Source: an alpha proteobacterium HIMB59
GTDB taxonomy: Bacteria > Pseudomonadota > Alphaproteobacteria > HIMB59
Length of the DNA: 64,000 nt
Direction: 5' to 3'
Assembly (NCBI GenBank): GCA_000299115.1
Contig: CP003801.1
Coordinates: 1,178,001 to 1,242,000, forward strand
The notes below the pieces were generated by a model. That model made no database searches and was not told where the DNA came from. It was given only the letters and a program-made list of their open reading frames with translations. The translations under genes and the position numbers were made by a program. Each line of letters begins with the position of its first letter. The stretch's first letter is position 1. Positions 45,607 through 55,268 of this stretch are shown piece by piece.

Positions 45607-46752
45607 TTGACAAGTTCTTCAAATTTATTAGTTCGTCAAAAAGGTGATGCACCTTTTACAAAAGATCCATCTGTTTCATACACTATGCCCGCTAGGTTTT
45701 ACACAAGTCCTGATATTTATGAGATTGAAAAAGATGCTATTTTTTATAAATCATGGCACTACGCCGGTCATGCCTCTCAATTAAAAGAAGAGCGTTCATA
45801 TATTACTACTTCTATTCATGATCAAAATATTTTTATTGCTAAAGGTTCGGATGGAGAACTTCGTGCTTTTCATAATGTTTGCGCACATCGCGGACATATT
45901 CTTTTGGAGGGTTCTGGTAGAAAAAGCGTTATTACTTGTCCTTATCATGCATGGGCGTTTGATTTTTCTGGAAAACTCGTAAACGCAAGAAACTCAGAAA
46001 ATGTTGCTGGCTTTAACAAGGATGAATTTTCACTCAAAGAAGTAAAACTTGAAGTATTTTGCGGAATGTTAATGGTGAATTTAGATTTAAATGCAAAACC
46101 ATTTGCTGAACAATTTAAAGGATTAGAAGAAGAGATTAGACAATACATGCCTTCTGTTGACTCTTTAGAGTATGCTCAAAGGGATACCTTTGATGTAGCT
46201 TCTAATTGGAAGGTGCTAGTTGATAACTTTTTAGAGTGTTATCATTGTTCACCTGCTCATAAAGACTTCGTTGATTTAGTTGATATGAATTCATACCGTA
46301 CCATAACTCATAAAAGATATTCATCTCAATGTGCTGCTGCTCCATTAAAAACTAATAGCAAAGCGTATAGCTTTGAGCCAGGGGATGTGGATTTTGGATA
46401 TGCTGGCTTTTTTGTTTGGCCTAATTTTACGATTTGGATCTATCCGGGAGAAGCCAACTTATCAGTTTTGCAAATGAACCCCTCTTCACCAAATAGAACA
46501 ATCGAGTATCAAGACTGGTTTACTCCTGGAGGTAAATTATCCCCTCAGCTAAAAGAAGCAGCTGACTACCAAAAAGATGTTTTGCAACCAGAAGATATTG
46601 GTCTTTGTGAAAGTGTGCAACAAGGCTTGAATTCTAAGGCCTATAATCAAGGACGATTTATAGTTGATAAAGGATTAACAGAACTGTCTGAGCACGCAGT
46701 ACATCACTTTCAGTATATGGTGGTAGAAGCTCTAGGCGCTAACCTAGAGTAA
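45607..46752 (+). CDS. Rieske non-heme iron oxygenase, quaternary-amine type
   Basis: 381 residues. The Rieske cluster ligands are C92-x-H94 (NVCAHRGH) and C111-x2-H114 (TCPYHAW). The mononuclear iron site includes His213 and His218 in NFLECYHCSPAH, with bridging Glu210 as in carnitine-monooxygenase (CntA)-like enzymes rather than the Asp of aromatic dioxygenases. Substrates in this group include glycine betaine, stachydrine and carnitine. The TTG start has an AAGGAG site 7 nt upstream. No reductase partner is in this window. It is cotranscribed with tmm. Confidence 0.85.
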   Translation: MTSSSNLLVRQKGDAPFTKDPSVSYTMPARFYTSPDIYEIEKDAIFYKSWHYAGHASQLKEERSYITTSIHDQNIFIAKGSDGELRAFHNVCAHRGHILLEGSGRKSVITCPYHAWAFDFSGKLVNARNSENVAGFNKDEFSLKEVKLEVFCGMLMVNLDLNAKPFAEQFKGLEEEIRQYMPSVDSLEYAQRDTFDVASNWKVLVDNFLECYHCSPAHKDFVDLVDMNSYRTITHKRYSSQCAAAPLKTNSKAYSFEPGDVDFGYAGFFVWPNFTIWIYPGEANLSVLQMNPSSPNRTIEYQDWFTPGGKLSPQLKEAADYQKDVLQPEDIGLCESVQQGLNSKAYNQGRFIVDKGLTELSEHAVHHFQYMVVEALGANLE

Positions 46753-46783
46753 AAAACAATAACTAACACCTAGATATTTAAAT

Positions 46784-47968
46784 TTACACTCTTTCAGGAA
46801 TAGAAGTGTCCTTGCCTCGAGGAATAGCTTTCTCTTTATCATAAAAAGGAAGATCAACAACAGAACAAGGAGATTTGCCACCATCTGTGTTTTCAACTGT
46901 AATACCTTCTTGATCTAGCCAATGTCCCGCTTCATAAAAACGAGCATAAGCTATATTAGTTTTTAGAGTTGGGGAAAAAACGGAAGCAGATAAGTATCCA
47001 ACTTCTTTTTGACTTTGATCAAAAAGTTTAGCTTTATATTTAAAGCTATCATCACAAGTAATACCAAATATTTTTTTTCCTTTTTGAGATTGGCTAATTT
47101 TTACTAAAGCATTCTTACCGATAAAATCGGGCTTGTCCAAATCAACCAAGGCTCCAAGACCTGCATCAAAAGGATTCATAGTAATATCAAAATCAGTGAT
47201 ATTATCCATAATACCAGCTTCAATTCTTCTTGTTTCCATTGATAAAATTCCATCAACTTCCATTCCAAGAGGCTTGCCTTTTGAAATAAGTTCACTCCAA
47301 AGTTTTTCACAGTCAGTCTTATCACCTTGAGTATAAATTTCGTAACCTCTCTCTGAAGTCCATCCAGTTCTAGAAATGTATACTTCTTGATCAGCTACTG
47401 TAAAAAATCCAGACTGGTAGTACTTTAAATTTTCATCAACTGCTCCATTTGTAACTGCTTTGATAACCTCTAGGGATTTGGGACCTTGGATTTGTATTAC
47501 TCGAGAATTAGGATCAGAAATATTTACATCATATCCTGATTTGTGAGCCATTAACCATGTTTCAAGAGCACCATCCGGTTGAACATACCAAAATCTATTT
47601 TCCTCTAATCGAAATAAGATACCGTCCATAAAAAGGCCACCATCCTCATTACAAGCTATGGCATATCTTCCTCTTCCCACATTCATATTTGCAATTTTTC
47701 TTGAAAAAATTTTTTCTAAAAACTCCACAACTTGAGGGCCGTCAATTTGTATGGGTTTCTCAGGAACATCATAAAGAACAGCTCTTTGTCTTAATGCCCA
47801 ATACATATCCTCATTATCATTGCCAAGATATATAGGATAAAAACGACCTGCATAAACACCATAAACAACACTTTCATTATCGTAAAAATGGAAAAAAGGG
47901 CCTTTATCAAATCTTTTACTACCAATTAAAAGTCTGGTGCGATCAGAGTGGATAGAATTACTGCTCAT
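46784..47968 (-). CDS. GcvT/DmdA-like aminomethyltransferase-fold protein
   Basis: 394 residues of the THF-dependent GcvT fold. Visible are WALRQRAVLYDVPEKPIQIDG, GRGRYAIACNEDGGLFMDG, ISRTGWTSERGYEIY, MNPFDAGLGALVDLDKPDFIGK and GYLSASVFSPTLKTNIAYARF. It lacks an FAD domain, so it must work with a separate oxidase or monooxygenase. It ends 31 nt from the convergent Rieske gene and is divergent from a LysR-type gene. Roles such as DmdA or DmmD are possible but not supported by specific motifs I can see. Confidence 0.82.
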   Translation of the reverse strand: MSSNSIHSDRTRLLIGSKRFDKGPFFHFYDNESVVYGVYAGRFYPIYLGNDNEDMYWALRQRAVLYDVPEKPIQIDGPQVVEFLEKIFSRKIANMNVGRGRYAIACNEDGGLFMDGILFRLEENRFWYVQPDGALETWLMAHKSGYDVNISDPNSRVIQIQGPKSLEVIKAVTNGAVDENLKYYQSGFFTVADQEVYISRTGWTSERGYEIYTQGDKTDCEKLWSELISKGKPLGMEVDGILSMETRRIEAGIMDNITDFDITMNPFDAGLGALVDLDKPDFIGKNALVKISQSQKGKKIFGITCDDSFKYKAKLFDQSQKEVGYLSASVFSPTLKTNIAYARFYEAGHWLDQEGITVENTDGGKSPCSVVDLPFYDKEKAIPRGKDTSIPERV

Positions 47969-48104
47969 AAATTAATCCTTTCAAACTAATTTATTAGAAA
48001 AACTAAAAATTAGATTTATAATTATATTTTATATAGTTGAATATAAATAATAATTGATACAAAAAAAGTCATAAGAACTATGAATATTTTAGAAATTCTA
48101 AAAA

Positions 48105-49031
48105 ATGTCTAATTGGCTTCCTTCATTGAATGCCCTAAGAGCTTTTGAGGTAACGGCAAGAAAAAAAAGTTATAGAAAGGCTGCTGAAGAATTAGGAGTT
48201 ACTACTGCAGCTGTAAAACAGTTAGTTGAAAAACTAGAAAATCTTTTAGGTGAAAAACTTTTTTTAGGAAGGGGTCAAAATTTAAAAATTACTTCAGTCG
48301 GTGAAGTAGGTCTGGAAGAGTTAAGTATTTCATTCAAACAAATTGAGAGAACAGTTAATAGAATGAAATCTTATAAAAATAAAAACAGATTAGTTATAAC
48401 TTGCGAACCCTCTTTTGCTTCAGCATGGCTTGTCCCTAGATTAAATAAATTTAAAACGCTTAATCCTTCAATAGAGGTTTTAATTGACTCGTCCCCGAAA
48501 GTTGTAAGTCTTTCAGATGGATCTATTGATTTAGCAATACGTTTTGGGGTAAATGATTATAGCTCCCGATTAAATGTAGAAAGGCTATACGACGAGTCTC
48601 TTGCTCCTTACTGTAGTCCCTCGTTAATTCATGGTTCAAAAAAGATATCTAAATTTTCAGAAATTGAAAATTACCCATTACTAAGATGGGATACCTCCCA
48701 ATTTAATTGGTCTAATAATACCAAAAGGTGGATGGATTGGGAAAATTGGATAAAATTTGCAAAATTAGATACTACTTTGAATTTAAATTATGGTCCAAAG
48801 TTTACAGAGTATAATCTTGCCCTTCAATGTGCCATTGCAGGACAAGGATTTATACTTGGCAGTACACCAGTTTTGAGTGACTTAATAAAGAAAGGATTGT
48901 TGATAGATCCTTTTAATTTATCAATAAAAACTGACCTTGGTTATGATTTGGTCTATGAAAAGAAAGCTTTTATTAAACCTGAAATTGAAAAGTTTATCAG
49001 TTGGATAGTTTCTGAAAAAAAAAATAATTAA
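48105..49031 (+). CDS. LysR-type transcriptional regulator, GcvA-like
   Basis: 308 residues. The start SLNALRAFEVTARKKSYRKAAEELGVTTAAVKQLVEKLE is the GcvA-type winged helix. A periplasmic-binding-like effector domain follows (DGSIDLAIRFGVND, ALQCAIAGQGFILG). It is divergent from the GcvT-like gene across 136 nt of AT-rich DNA, the usual layout for a LysR regulator and its target. Its stop overlaps the convergent VOC gene by 4 nt. Confidence 0.9.
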   Translation: MSNWLPSLNALRAFEVTARKKSYRKAAEELGVTTAAVKQLVEKLENLLGEKLFLGRGQNLKITSVGEVGLEELSISFKQIERTVNRMKSYKNKNRLVITCEPSFASAWLVPRLNKFKTLNPSIEVLIDSSPKVVSLSDGSIDLAIRFGVNDYSSRLNVERLYDESLAPYCSPSLIHGSKKISKFSEIENYPLLRWDTSQFNWSNNTKRWMDWENWIKFAKLDTTLNLNYGPKFTEYNLALQCAIAGQGFILGSTPVLSDLIKKGLLIDPFNLSIKTDLGYDLVYEKKAFIKPEIEKFISWIVSEKKNN

Positions 49032-49408
49032 TTCAAAATTGTGTAAATGTGGATTTTATTTCCATCCAAATCTCTTATATACGCTCCATAATAATTTGGT
49101 GTATGGTCTCTTAATCCAGGTTCGCCCTCATCAAAACCACCTGAATTAATAGCTGTATCGTAAAATAAATCGACGTGTTCCTTGGTTTCTGCGGTAATAA
49201 TCATTTGGGTTCCATTGCCGTGAGTTGCATTTTTCTTATTAAAGGGTTTGATTATCCAAAAACACTCATCCTCACCATTTTTACCATAACCAACCTCATT
49301 TTCTGTAGTTTGGTGACGTATAACGCCTATAGTTTTAAAAACTTTGTCGTAAAAATCTCCTGATTTTTTAAGATCGTCCGTTCCAAAACACAAGCCAGAA
49401 TAAAACAT
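49028..49408 (-). CDS. VOC-family (glyoxalase/bleomycin-resistance-like) protein
   Basis: 126 residues with the two beta-alpha-beta-beta-beta units of the VOC fold: FGTDDLKKSGDFYDKVFKTIG at the start and YYGAYIRDLDGNKIHIYTI at the end, the latter with the usual metal-ligand Asp/His region. It is 17 nt from the end of tdm on the same strand and may be read through. A formaldehyde- or glyoxal-related detoxification role is possible; substrate unknown. Confidence 0.83.
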   Translation of the reverse strand: MFYSGLCFGTDDLKKSGDFYDKVFKTIGVIRHQTTENEVGYGKNGEDECFWIIKPFNKKNATHGNGTQMIITAETKEHVDLFYDTAINSGGFDEGEPGLRDHTPNYYGAYIRDLDGNKIHIYTILN

Positions 49409-49425
49409 CTATTGATAATAAATGA

Positions 49426-51777
49426 TTAAGCTCTGACCCTTGATTTGGTTGGATCATAAAAAGGAAATGGAACTACTTTTGCTTTAATTCGTTTTTGATG
49501 ACCATCGAGCTTTCCGATTTCTACCTCTGTGTCTAATTCACAATAATTAATGTTCATTCTACAAAGAGCAATATTTTTATTAAGAACAGGTGATTTCATT
49601 CCACTGGTTATTATACCAATTTGCTCTCGACCATTTCCAGAGGGGTGAACGCAATCGCCATGACCACAAATTTCATTACCTTCAATTTCAAGTCCAACTA
49701 ATTTTCTTTGTGGATTAGCTTTTCTTTCAATTAAATTATCTTTACCGATAAAGTCATCCTCTTTTGATTTTAAAGGAACGGTAAATCCTATTCCCGCTTC
49801 GAAAGGATCTGTTTGATCATCAAATTCATAATTAGCAAAAATTAATCCAGCCTCAATTCTCACTAGATCAAGAGCATCAAGGCCCATAGGAGCAATATCA
49901 AATTCTTTTCCTGCTTCCATCACGGCATCCCAAATTTCCGCAGCCTTACTTGGATGGCAAAAAATTTCGTAACCTAATTCACCTGTATAACCTGTTCTCG
50001 ATACCATAATCGGTATTCCATCAAGAGTATGAAGACGACCGACGGTAAATCTAAACCATTCTAAATCTTCTAAAGTAGTTTGATGAGGTGGTGTCCAAAC
50101 AATCTTTTTAAGAATTTCTCTACTCTTAGGACCTTGGACAGAAACATTATGGAGATTATCTGTAGATGATTTAATCCATACTTTTAAACCCATTTCTTTT
50201 GCTTTATTTCTTAACCACTCACCACAATACTCATCACCACAAATCCATCTAAAATTATCATGGGTCATTTTAAAAACAGTACCATCGTCCAACATGCCGC
50301 CATGGTCATAACACATCGCGGTATAAACAACCTGTCCCACAGAAAGCTTTCTTATATTTCGAGTACAAGTTCTTTGAAGCAACTCTTCTGCATCAGGACC
50401 TCTAACTTCAAATTTTCGAAGTGCCGATAAATCCATAATGATAGCTCTTTCACGGCAGGCCTCATACTCTTGTAAGGCACCATAATTATTAAAGTTAGAA
50501 GCAAGCCAATAACCTTTATATTCAACTATGTTTTCAGTTAATGCAGCTACCCTCGGGTGAAACCCGGTCTCTTTGGTTAATTTTGGTTCTGAATCTGCTT
50601 TCATTCTATACGCTACTCCTTTACTAAAAGGCTTATTGGGCCTGTAAACTCTAACAAATATGTCTGTTGGATTCCATCCGTTTGCAGCATCCACATCATC
50701 AGGACATGCTGAAGATACACAAACTAAGTTTTTTAATGCTTTAAACATTACATAGTCACCCGGTCTGGACCAAGGCTCATCAAAAATTAAAGAATTATTT
50801 GCATCAATAGCCGTGTTATAAAACAAGTTGATGGCATTCCATCCCAATCTTTTTCTTAAAGTAAATTTATCGAGGACTCTATTAAAGTTATCAGAGCAAT
50901 TCGGATGACCAAAATAACCTAAGTCATCATAAAATTTAGATGTGCAAGCTGTTCCAAAAGTATCGTGTCTTCCTACAGTGTCCCTATAAACTTCCACCAT
51001 TGGGAATTGATTTTCATCATAATATTTTGAGTGGAGTCCCGGCATAGGAAAAGCTGAGCCCATTAAATATCTACTATTAGTTGTATCGATAGCTAATTCT
51101 TGTCCTTTATGAAGTTTGTCAGCATCAAAAGCCATAAAGTCAGAACATTGTCTTCCATAAATATCTATAATTTGAATAAAGTCGCCCTCTTTAACTTCAT
51201 ATGACATTGCTGTGTAACGATTTACAAAAATTTCCTCAACAGGATCCATTAAAGGATCAGGTAGTAAAAACTCCCCCTCTTCTCTTTTTCTAGATCTTTG
51301 AACTATTACTCTTAATTCTGAAGCGGGAATATTTTCATGAGTAATTTCAGTCTCCCCAGGCGCTGAAATAATACAAATAGCTGAGTCATTGGAGTCAAAC
51401 TCCTCAACGCTATTTGCTTGAGCTTCTTTAGAAAAAACAAGAATGGATTGATTGATAGAATTAACTTCATGTCCAAGTCTTTTTAATTTTGAAAAAGCTA
51501 TTTGGGCGGACTCATCATTACTTGTTAAAATTTTTTTTGTTAGCTCACCTTTGTGTTCACTTTTCAGGCTTAAAGGTGACAGGCTACACTCACCCTTTGA
51601 ATTAAATGCAACAAGTTCAGCTTGCTGAAGACCTTCTAAATTAATTATTTTGAATTTATCACCTGGCTCCAGTTTAAGAGTGACAGATCCACCAGCAGAT
51701 ACTAAATAATTTTCTAAATCATCACCTAAGGCTGGTAAACCGGGTTCGTAAGGTTTGGTTATTCTAGGTATAATCAT
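49426..51777 (-). CDS. tdm: Trimethylamine N-oxide demethylase
   Basis: 783 residues with an N-terminal DUF1989 domain and a C-terminal GcvT/THF-binding domain, the architecture of Tdm, which splits TMAO into dimethylamine and formaldehyde and captures the latter on THF. The zinc site 3Cys-1His is visible as C278, H291, C294 and C358, equal in spacing to the published Methylocella ligands as I recall them. The GcvT part includes MDLSALRKFEVRGPDAEELLQR and SRTGYTGELGYEIF. It starts 2 nt after an SMR gene and is part of the tmo operon. Confidence 0.94.
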   Translation of the reverse strand: MIIPRITKPYEPGLPALGDDLENYLVSAGGSVTLKLEPGDKFKIINLEGLQQAELVAFNSKGECSLSPLSLKSEHKGELTKKILTSNDESAQIAFSKLKRLGHEVNSINQSILVFSKEAQANSVEEFDSNDSAICIISAPGETEITHENIPASELRVIVQRSRKREEGEFLLPDPLMDPVEEIFVNRYTAMSYEVKEGDFIQIIDIYGRQCSDFMAFDADKLHKGQELAIDTTNSRYLMGSAFPMPGLHSKYYDENQFPMVEVYRDTVGRHDTFGTACTSKFYDDLGYFGHPNCSDNFNRVLDKFTLRKRLGWNAINLFYNTAIDANNSLIFDEPWSRPGDYVMFKALKNLVCVSSACPDDVDAANGWNPTDIFVRVYRPNKPFSKGVAYRMKADSEPKLTKETGFHPRVAALTENIVEYKGYWLASNFNNYGALQEYEACRERAIIMDLSALRKFEVRGPDAEELLQRTCTRNIRKLSVGQVVYTAMCYDHGGMLDDGTVFKMTHDNFRWICGDEYCGEWLRNKAKEMGLKVWIKSSTDNLHNVSVQGPKSREILKKIVWTPPHQTTLEDLEWFRFTVGRLHTLDGIPIMVSRTGYTGELGYEIFCHPSKAAEIWDAVMEAGKEFDIAPMGLDALDLVRIEAGLIFANYEFDDQTDPFEAGIGFTVPLKSKEDDFIGKDNLIERKANPQRKLVGLEIEGNEICGHGDCVHPSGNGREQIGIITSGMKSPVLNKNIALCRMNINYCELDTEVEIGKLDGHQKRIKAKVVPFPFYDPTKSRVRA

Positions 51778-51779
51778 AA

Positions 51780-52112
51780 TTAATGAGACATTTTTGAAAA
51801 TAAATTCAAAACCATAGCTCCTAACACTATTAAAGATATTCCGATTACACCAGGTATATCAACAACGTTTTTAAAAAATATTACACCAAGAAGTGTGATC
51901 AGGACTATTCCTAAACCAGCCCAGATCGCATACACATATCCTATTGAAACAAATTCATTCAGGCATTTTGAAAGGAAATAAAAACAAATAATATAAGAAA
52001 TGCCCATCACAATAGTTGGGGTTATTTGAGTGTATCCATTAGAAAGTTTGAGTGAGATTGTGGCAACTACCTCGAAAATTATAGCTAGAAGTAAATAAAA
52101 AAACTTTAGCAT
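51780..52112 (-). CDS. Small multidrug resistance (SMR) family transporter
   Basis: 110 residues, four membrane helices. The membrane glutamate is in FYLLLAIIFEVVATISLKLS (helix 1), and YAIWAGLGIVLITLLG matches the EmrE/Qac type rather than the guanidinium-export (Gdx) type. It starts at the last base of the permease stop and ends 2 nt before tdm, so it is embedded in the TMAO operon. Export of a small amine (dimethylamine) or a betaine-like cation is a reasonable inference from position. Confidence 0.9.
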   Translation of the reverse strand: MLKFFYLLLAIIFEVVATISLKLSNGYTQITPTIVMGISYIICFYFLSKCLNEFVSIGYVYAIWAGLGIVLITLLGVIFFKNVVDIPGVIGISLIVLGAMVLNLFSKMSH

Positions 52113-54184
52113 TAAGCGAGACCTAATGCTTTTTTTCTATCCTCTGCCCAATTTCTTACAATGACATCTACTGATATTGCTATGAGTGATACAAAAACAC
52201 CTAAGGTTAGAGCGACTCCCGCCCCATCTTTTGTTCTCGATAAAGCACCAAAAATAATTTGACCTAGGTCCTCAGTTCCAATTAATGCACCAAGAATTAC
52301 CATTTGAAGGGAGAAAACTACTGTTTGATTTACACCTAGCATGATAGTTGGAAAGGCAATCGGTATTTCAATATTTGTCCATCTTTGCATTCTAGTTACA
52401 CCTGACATGGTACCAGCCTCATGTAATTGTAAAGGAACGCTTTTTAAACCCCACACAGTATAACGAGTAGCAGGGACTGTTGCGTAGACAATCGCAGCAA
52501 TCAAAACAGAGGTGTCAGTAATGTTAAATAAAAAGATAACAGGTATTAGATAGACAAATGAAGGGAATGTTTCAAAGAAATCACAAACTGACAATATAAA
52601 CTTAGAGCCCCTTTCAGTCTGTGCAAAAATCGAACCGACGATTATTCCATTAAACGAAGCCATAACCACAGCAAAAGTTGCCATGTACATTGTAATTAAA
52701 GCTCTATCCCAATACTCAGAAAGAGCGATAAATAATAACATTCCTCCAACTAACAGACCTGTTCTCAGTCCTCCTACTATGTATGCAACTCCCATAGCTA
52801 GAGTAAAGGTTGCCACTACAGGCATTCCTAAATAGGCTTTTTTCATTGGTCCTAAAACTTGGGTTAATAAAAATTTATTAAATGCATTCAATGAATAGAA
52901 GAAAGTCTCCCATACCCAATCGACACCAGCATCTATATAGTGAGCTATAGTTAGACCTTTTTCAATTGGAATAATATAAAGATAATTAATTTTATCGAAA
53001 TAACCATTAGCGATAAAAGCTACTATAGAGAAAACAACTATTGAAATAGCAAAAATTATTAGCGATCTATATCGCTGAAGAAATGTCAAATCCTCAAAAT
53101 AATCTATTGGCTTATTAGCCCAAGCTTTTGTGTATCTATCAAGAATAACGGCAATAAAAACAATACATAGACCAGCTTCAGCAGCTTTTCCAATTTTTAA
53201 ACTGTTTAAAGCTACTTTTAAATTTAAACCTAATCCATTAGCTCCAACAAATGAAGCTATCACAACCATCGCTAAACATTGCATGATAACTGTATTCACA
53301 CCATTTAATATGTCTCTTCTTGCAGTTGGTATTAGAACTTTGAATAAGAGTTGCCGTTTAGTGCAACCGCTCATCAGACCGGCCTCTACTACTTCTGGAG
53401 AAATTCGTTTTAATCCTAGTATTGTATTTCTGATCATTGGAGGAGTGGCAATAATGATCGTTGCGATTGATCCTGCATGATCCCCTAATCCAAAGAGAGC
53501 AATAATGGGAACCAGATATGCAAACTGTGGCATTGTCTGCATTATGTTTAATACAGGCTGTAATGCTGTCTCTACTTTTTTATCAAGGTAGCCCCAAATT
53601 CCAAAAGAAAGTCCCAAGACAAAACAAATTGGAGTAGTAATTAATACAAAAGATAGAGTTTGAATGGAGGGAACCCAATTTCCAAAAACAGAAACATATA
53701 AAGCGCCAATACCTCCCAACAAACCAAGCCTAAAACCGTTTAATTGATAGCCTAATAAAAAAGCACCTACTGTAGCGGCAGTCCAAGGTAATGCAGGCCA
53801 AGATAGCCAATCATTTTCTTTTAGCCAGGCGTCGCTCACAAAGATATCAATAATTTTATCTCCACCTAAAAGCAGTTCTCTTACAAATGTAATTAAGAAT
53901 AAAAGACTTTGAGAAACTGTTTTTGTAAATTCTCTAAAGGCTGCTTTTTCCTCGTACATTTCAAATACGGGATCCCAGACCTTTAATGGGAACCATTCAT
54001 AAAGAGCATTAAAAATAATATTGTTAATCCAAAGCGGAATTCCTTTTAGAACAGATGGCAGTCTCCATAAATAATTACCTTCATTATGTGGAATTAAAAA
54101 ATATAAAGCAAAAAAGACTACAAATAATAAACCAAACTGGGATGGTTTCGATGTTCTTAAAATTTCTAAGTAGCTTTTATTCAC
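52112..54184 (-). CDS. tmoV: TMAO ABC transporter permease, double-domain
   Basis: 690 residues, about twice the usual ProW permease. It contains two BPD-type permease domains with EAA loops: AGLMSGCTKRQLLFKVLIP and AGTMSGVTRMQRWTNIEIP. The fused two-copy form is typical of the betaine/TMAO transporter group in marine Alphaproteobacteria. It overlaps the ATPase gene by 8 nt and the SMR gene by 1 nt. Naming of V and W varies between reports; I use V for permease. Confidence 0.88.
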   Translation of the reverse strand: MNKSYLEILRTSKPSQFGLLFVVFFALYFLIPHNEGNYLWRLPSVLKGIPLWINNIIFNALYEWFPLKVWDPVFEMYEEKAAFREFTKTVSQSLLFLITFVRELLLGGDKIIDIFVSDAWLKENDWLSWPALPWTAATVGAFLLGYQLNGFRLGLLGGIGALYVSVFGNWVPSIQTLSFVLITTPICFVLGLSFGIWGYLDKKVETALQPVLNIMQTMPQFAYLVPIIALFGLGDHAGSIATIIIATPPMIRNTILGLKRISPEVVEAGLMSGCTKRQLLFKVLIPTARRDILNGVNTVIMQCLAMVVIASFVGANGLGLNLKVALNSLKIGKAAEAGLCIVFIAVILDRYTKAWANKPIDYFEDLTFLQRYRSLIIFAISIVVFSIVAFIANGYFDKINYLYIIPIEKGLTIAHYIDAGVDWVWETFFYSLNAFNKFLLTQVLGPMKKAYLGMPVVATFTLAMGVAYIVGGLRTGLLVGGMLLFIALSEYWDRALITMYMATFAVVMASFNGIIVGSIFAQTERGSKFILSVCDFFETFPSFVYLIPVIFLFNITDTSVLIAAIVYATVPATRYTVWGLKSVPLQLHEAGTMSGVTRMQRWTNIEIPIAFPTIMLGVNQTVVFSLQMVILGALIGTEDLGQIIFGALSRTKDGAGVALTLGVFVSLIAISVDVIVRNWAEDRKKALGLA

Positions 54185-55190
54185 CGAATAAAACTTTGAT
54201 AACTTTTGTAGGGTTTATCGAGCCAACTATTTTATTTTGGTCATCAATAACATTAATTATATCTTTACTATTCAGAATTTTTTCTGCAACAGTCTCAATA
54301 ATATCATCTTTATTAACAGCGCTCTCTCCAGATGCACTTGAATTAACAGAGTCCATTATTGACTCTATCTTTAAAACCTTTTCTCTTGGGACATCTTGGG
54401 TAAATTTTTTAACATAGTCAGTAGCTGGATTTAAAACAATGTTATCAGGTTTGTCTAATTGTTCGATTATTCCGTCTTTCATGATCGCAATACGATCCGC
54501 AAGTCTTAGGGCTTCATCAAAATCATGAGTTACAAACATAATTGTTTTATTTAAAACAGATTGAAGTCTTAGAAACTCATCCTGCATTTCTTTTCTAATC
54601 AAAGGATCTAAAGCAGAAAAAGGTTCATCTAAAAACCAAATATCTGGCTCAACTGCAAGTGAGCGTGCAATACCGACACGTTGCTGTTGTCCACCTGATA
54701 GTTCTCTTGGAAAATAATTTTCTCTACCTTTTAATCCAACGAGTTCAACCATCTCTAAAGCTTTGTGAATACTATTTTCAGTAGTGACGCCTTTAACTTG
54801 TAACGGGAAGGCAATATTTTCTAAAACTGTTTTATGGGGAAGAAGGGCAAAATTTTGAAAAACCATTCCCATTTTCTCTCTTCGAAGTTCAATGAGTTGT
54901 TTACTATTCATTAGGCAAATATCTTCACCATCTATGAGAATTTTTCCAGCTGTTGCGTCTGTTAGTCTAGATATACATCTTAAAAGCGTAGACTTACCAG
55001 AACCAGAAAGGCCCATAACAACTAACATCTCTCCCTTGTTTACATCAAAGGAAGCATCATTAACTCCAACTATACAGCCAGCCTCTTGAAACTTTTTAGC
55101 ATCCACTTTTCCATTATTCTCAGATAGAAGTTTTCCAGCATTATCTCCAAAAATTTTATATACAGACGAACAACTAATAGTGGGTGACAT
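54177..55190 (-). CDS. tmoW: TMAO ABC transporter ATP-binding protein
   Basis: 337-residue ATPase of the ProV/OpuAA type. Walker A is GLSGSGKST, the signature is ELSGGQQQRVGIARSLA, Walker B is IWFLDEPFSALDP. The C-terminal part is a reduced CBS-like region (ILNSKDIINVIDDQNKIVGSI). The N-terminal KIFGDNAGKLL is typical of betaine-type ATPases. A strong hairpin separates it from tmoX. Confidence 0.9.
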   Translation of the reverse strand: MSPTISCSSVYKIFGDNAGKLLSENNGKVDAKKFQEAGCIVGVNDASFDVNKGEMLVVMGLSGSGKSTLLRCISRLTDATAGKILIDGEDICLMNSKQLIELRREKMGMVFQNFALLPHKTVLENIAFPLQVKGVTTENSIHKALEMVELVGLKGRENYFPRELSGGQQQRVGIARSLAVEPDIWFLDEPFSALDPLIRKEMQDEFLRLQSVLNKTIMFVTHDFDEALRLADRIAIMKDGIIEQLDKPDNIVLNPATDYVKKFTQDVPREKVLKIESIMDSVNSSASGESAVNKDDIIETVAEKILNSKDIINVIDDQNKIVGSINPTKVIKVLFGE

Positions 55191-55218
55191 TTTTATTTAT
55201 TTATCTCCTGAAATTTAT

Positions 55219-55255
55219 AATACCCCCACTAAGATAAATCTTAAATGGGGGTATT
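55219..55255 (-). promoter_or_regulatory. Strong intergenic hairpin between tmoX and tmoW
   Basis: AATACCCCCA (55219-55228) pairs with TGGGGGTATT (55246-55255), and inside it TAAGAT (55230-55235) pairs with ATCTTA (55238-55243). The stem is nearly 16 bp with only a small bulge. No T-tract follows on the minus strand. In binding-protein-dependent operons such hairpins protect the upstream binding-protein mRNA or attenuate readthrough, giving more binding protein than permease. Confidence 0.7.
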
Positions 55256-55268
55256 GAATAAAGTATTA

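Noticed and set aside
46784-47968. DMSP demethylase DmdA
   Set aside because: The fold is shared, but the sequence I recall for DmdA does not match closely, and no other DMSP gene besides a generic acyl-CoA dehydrogenase is present.
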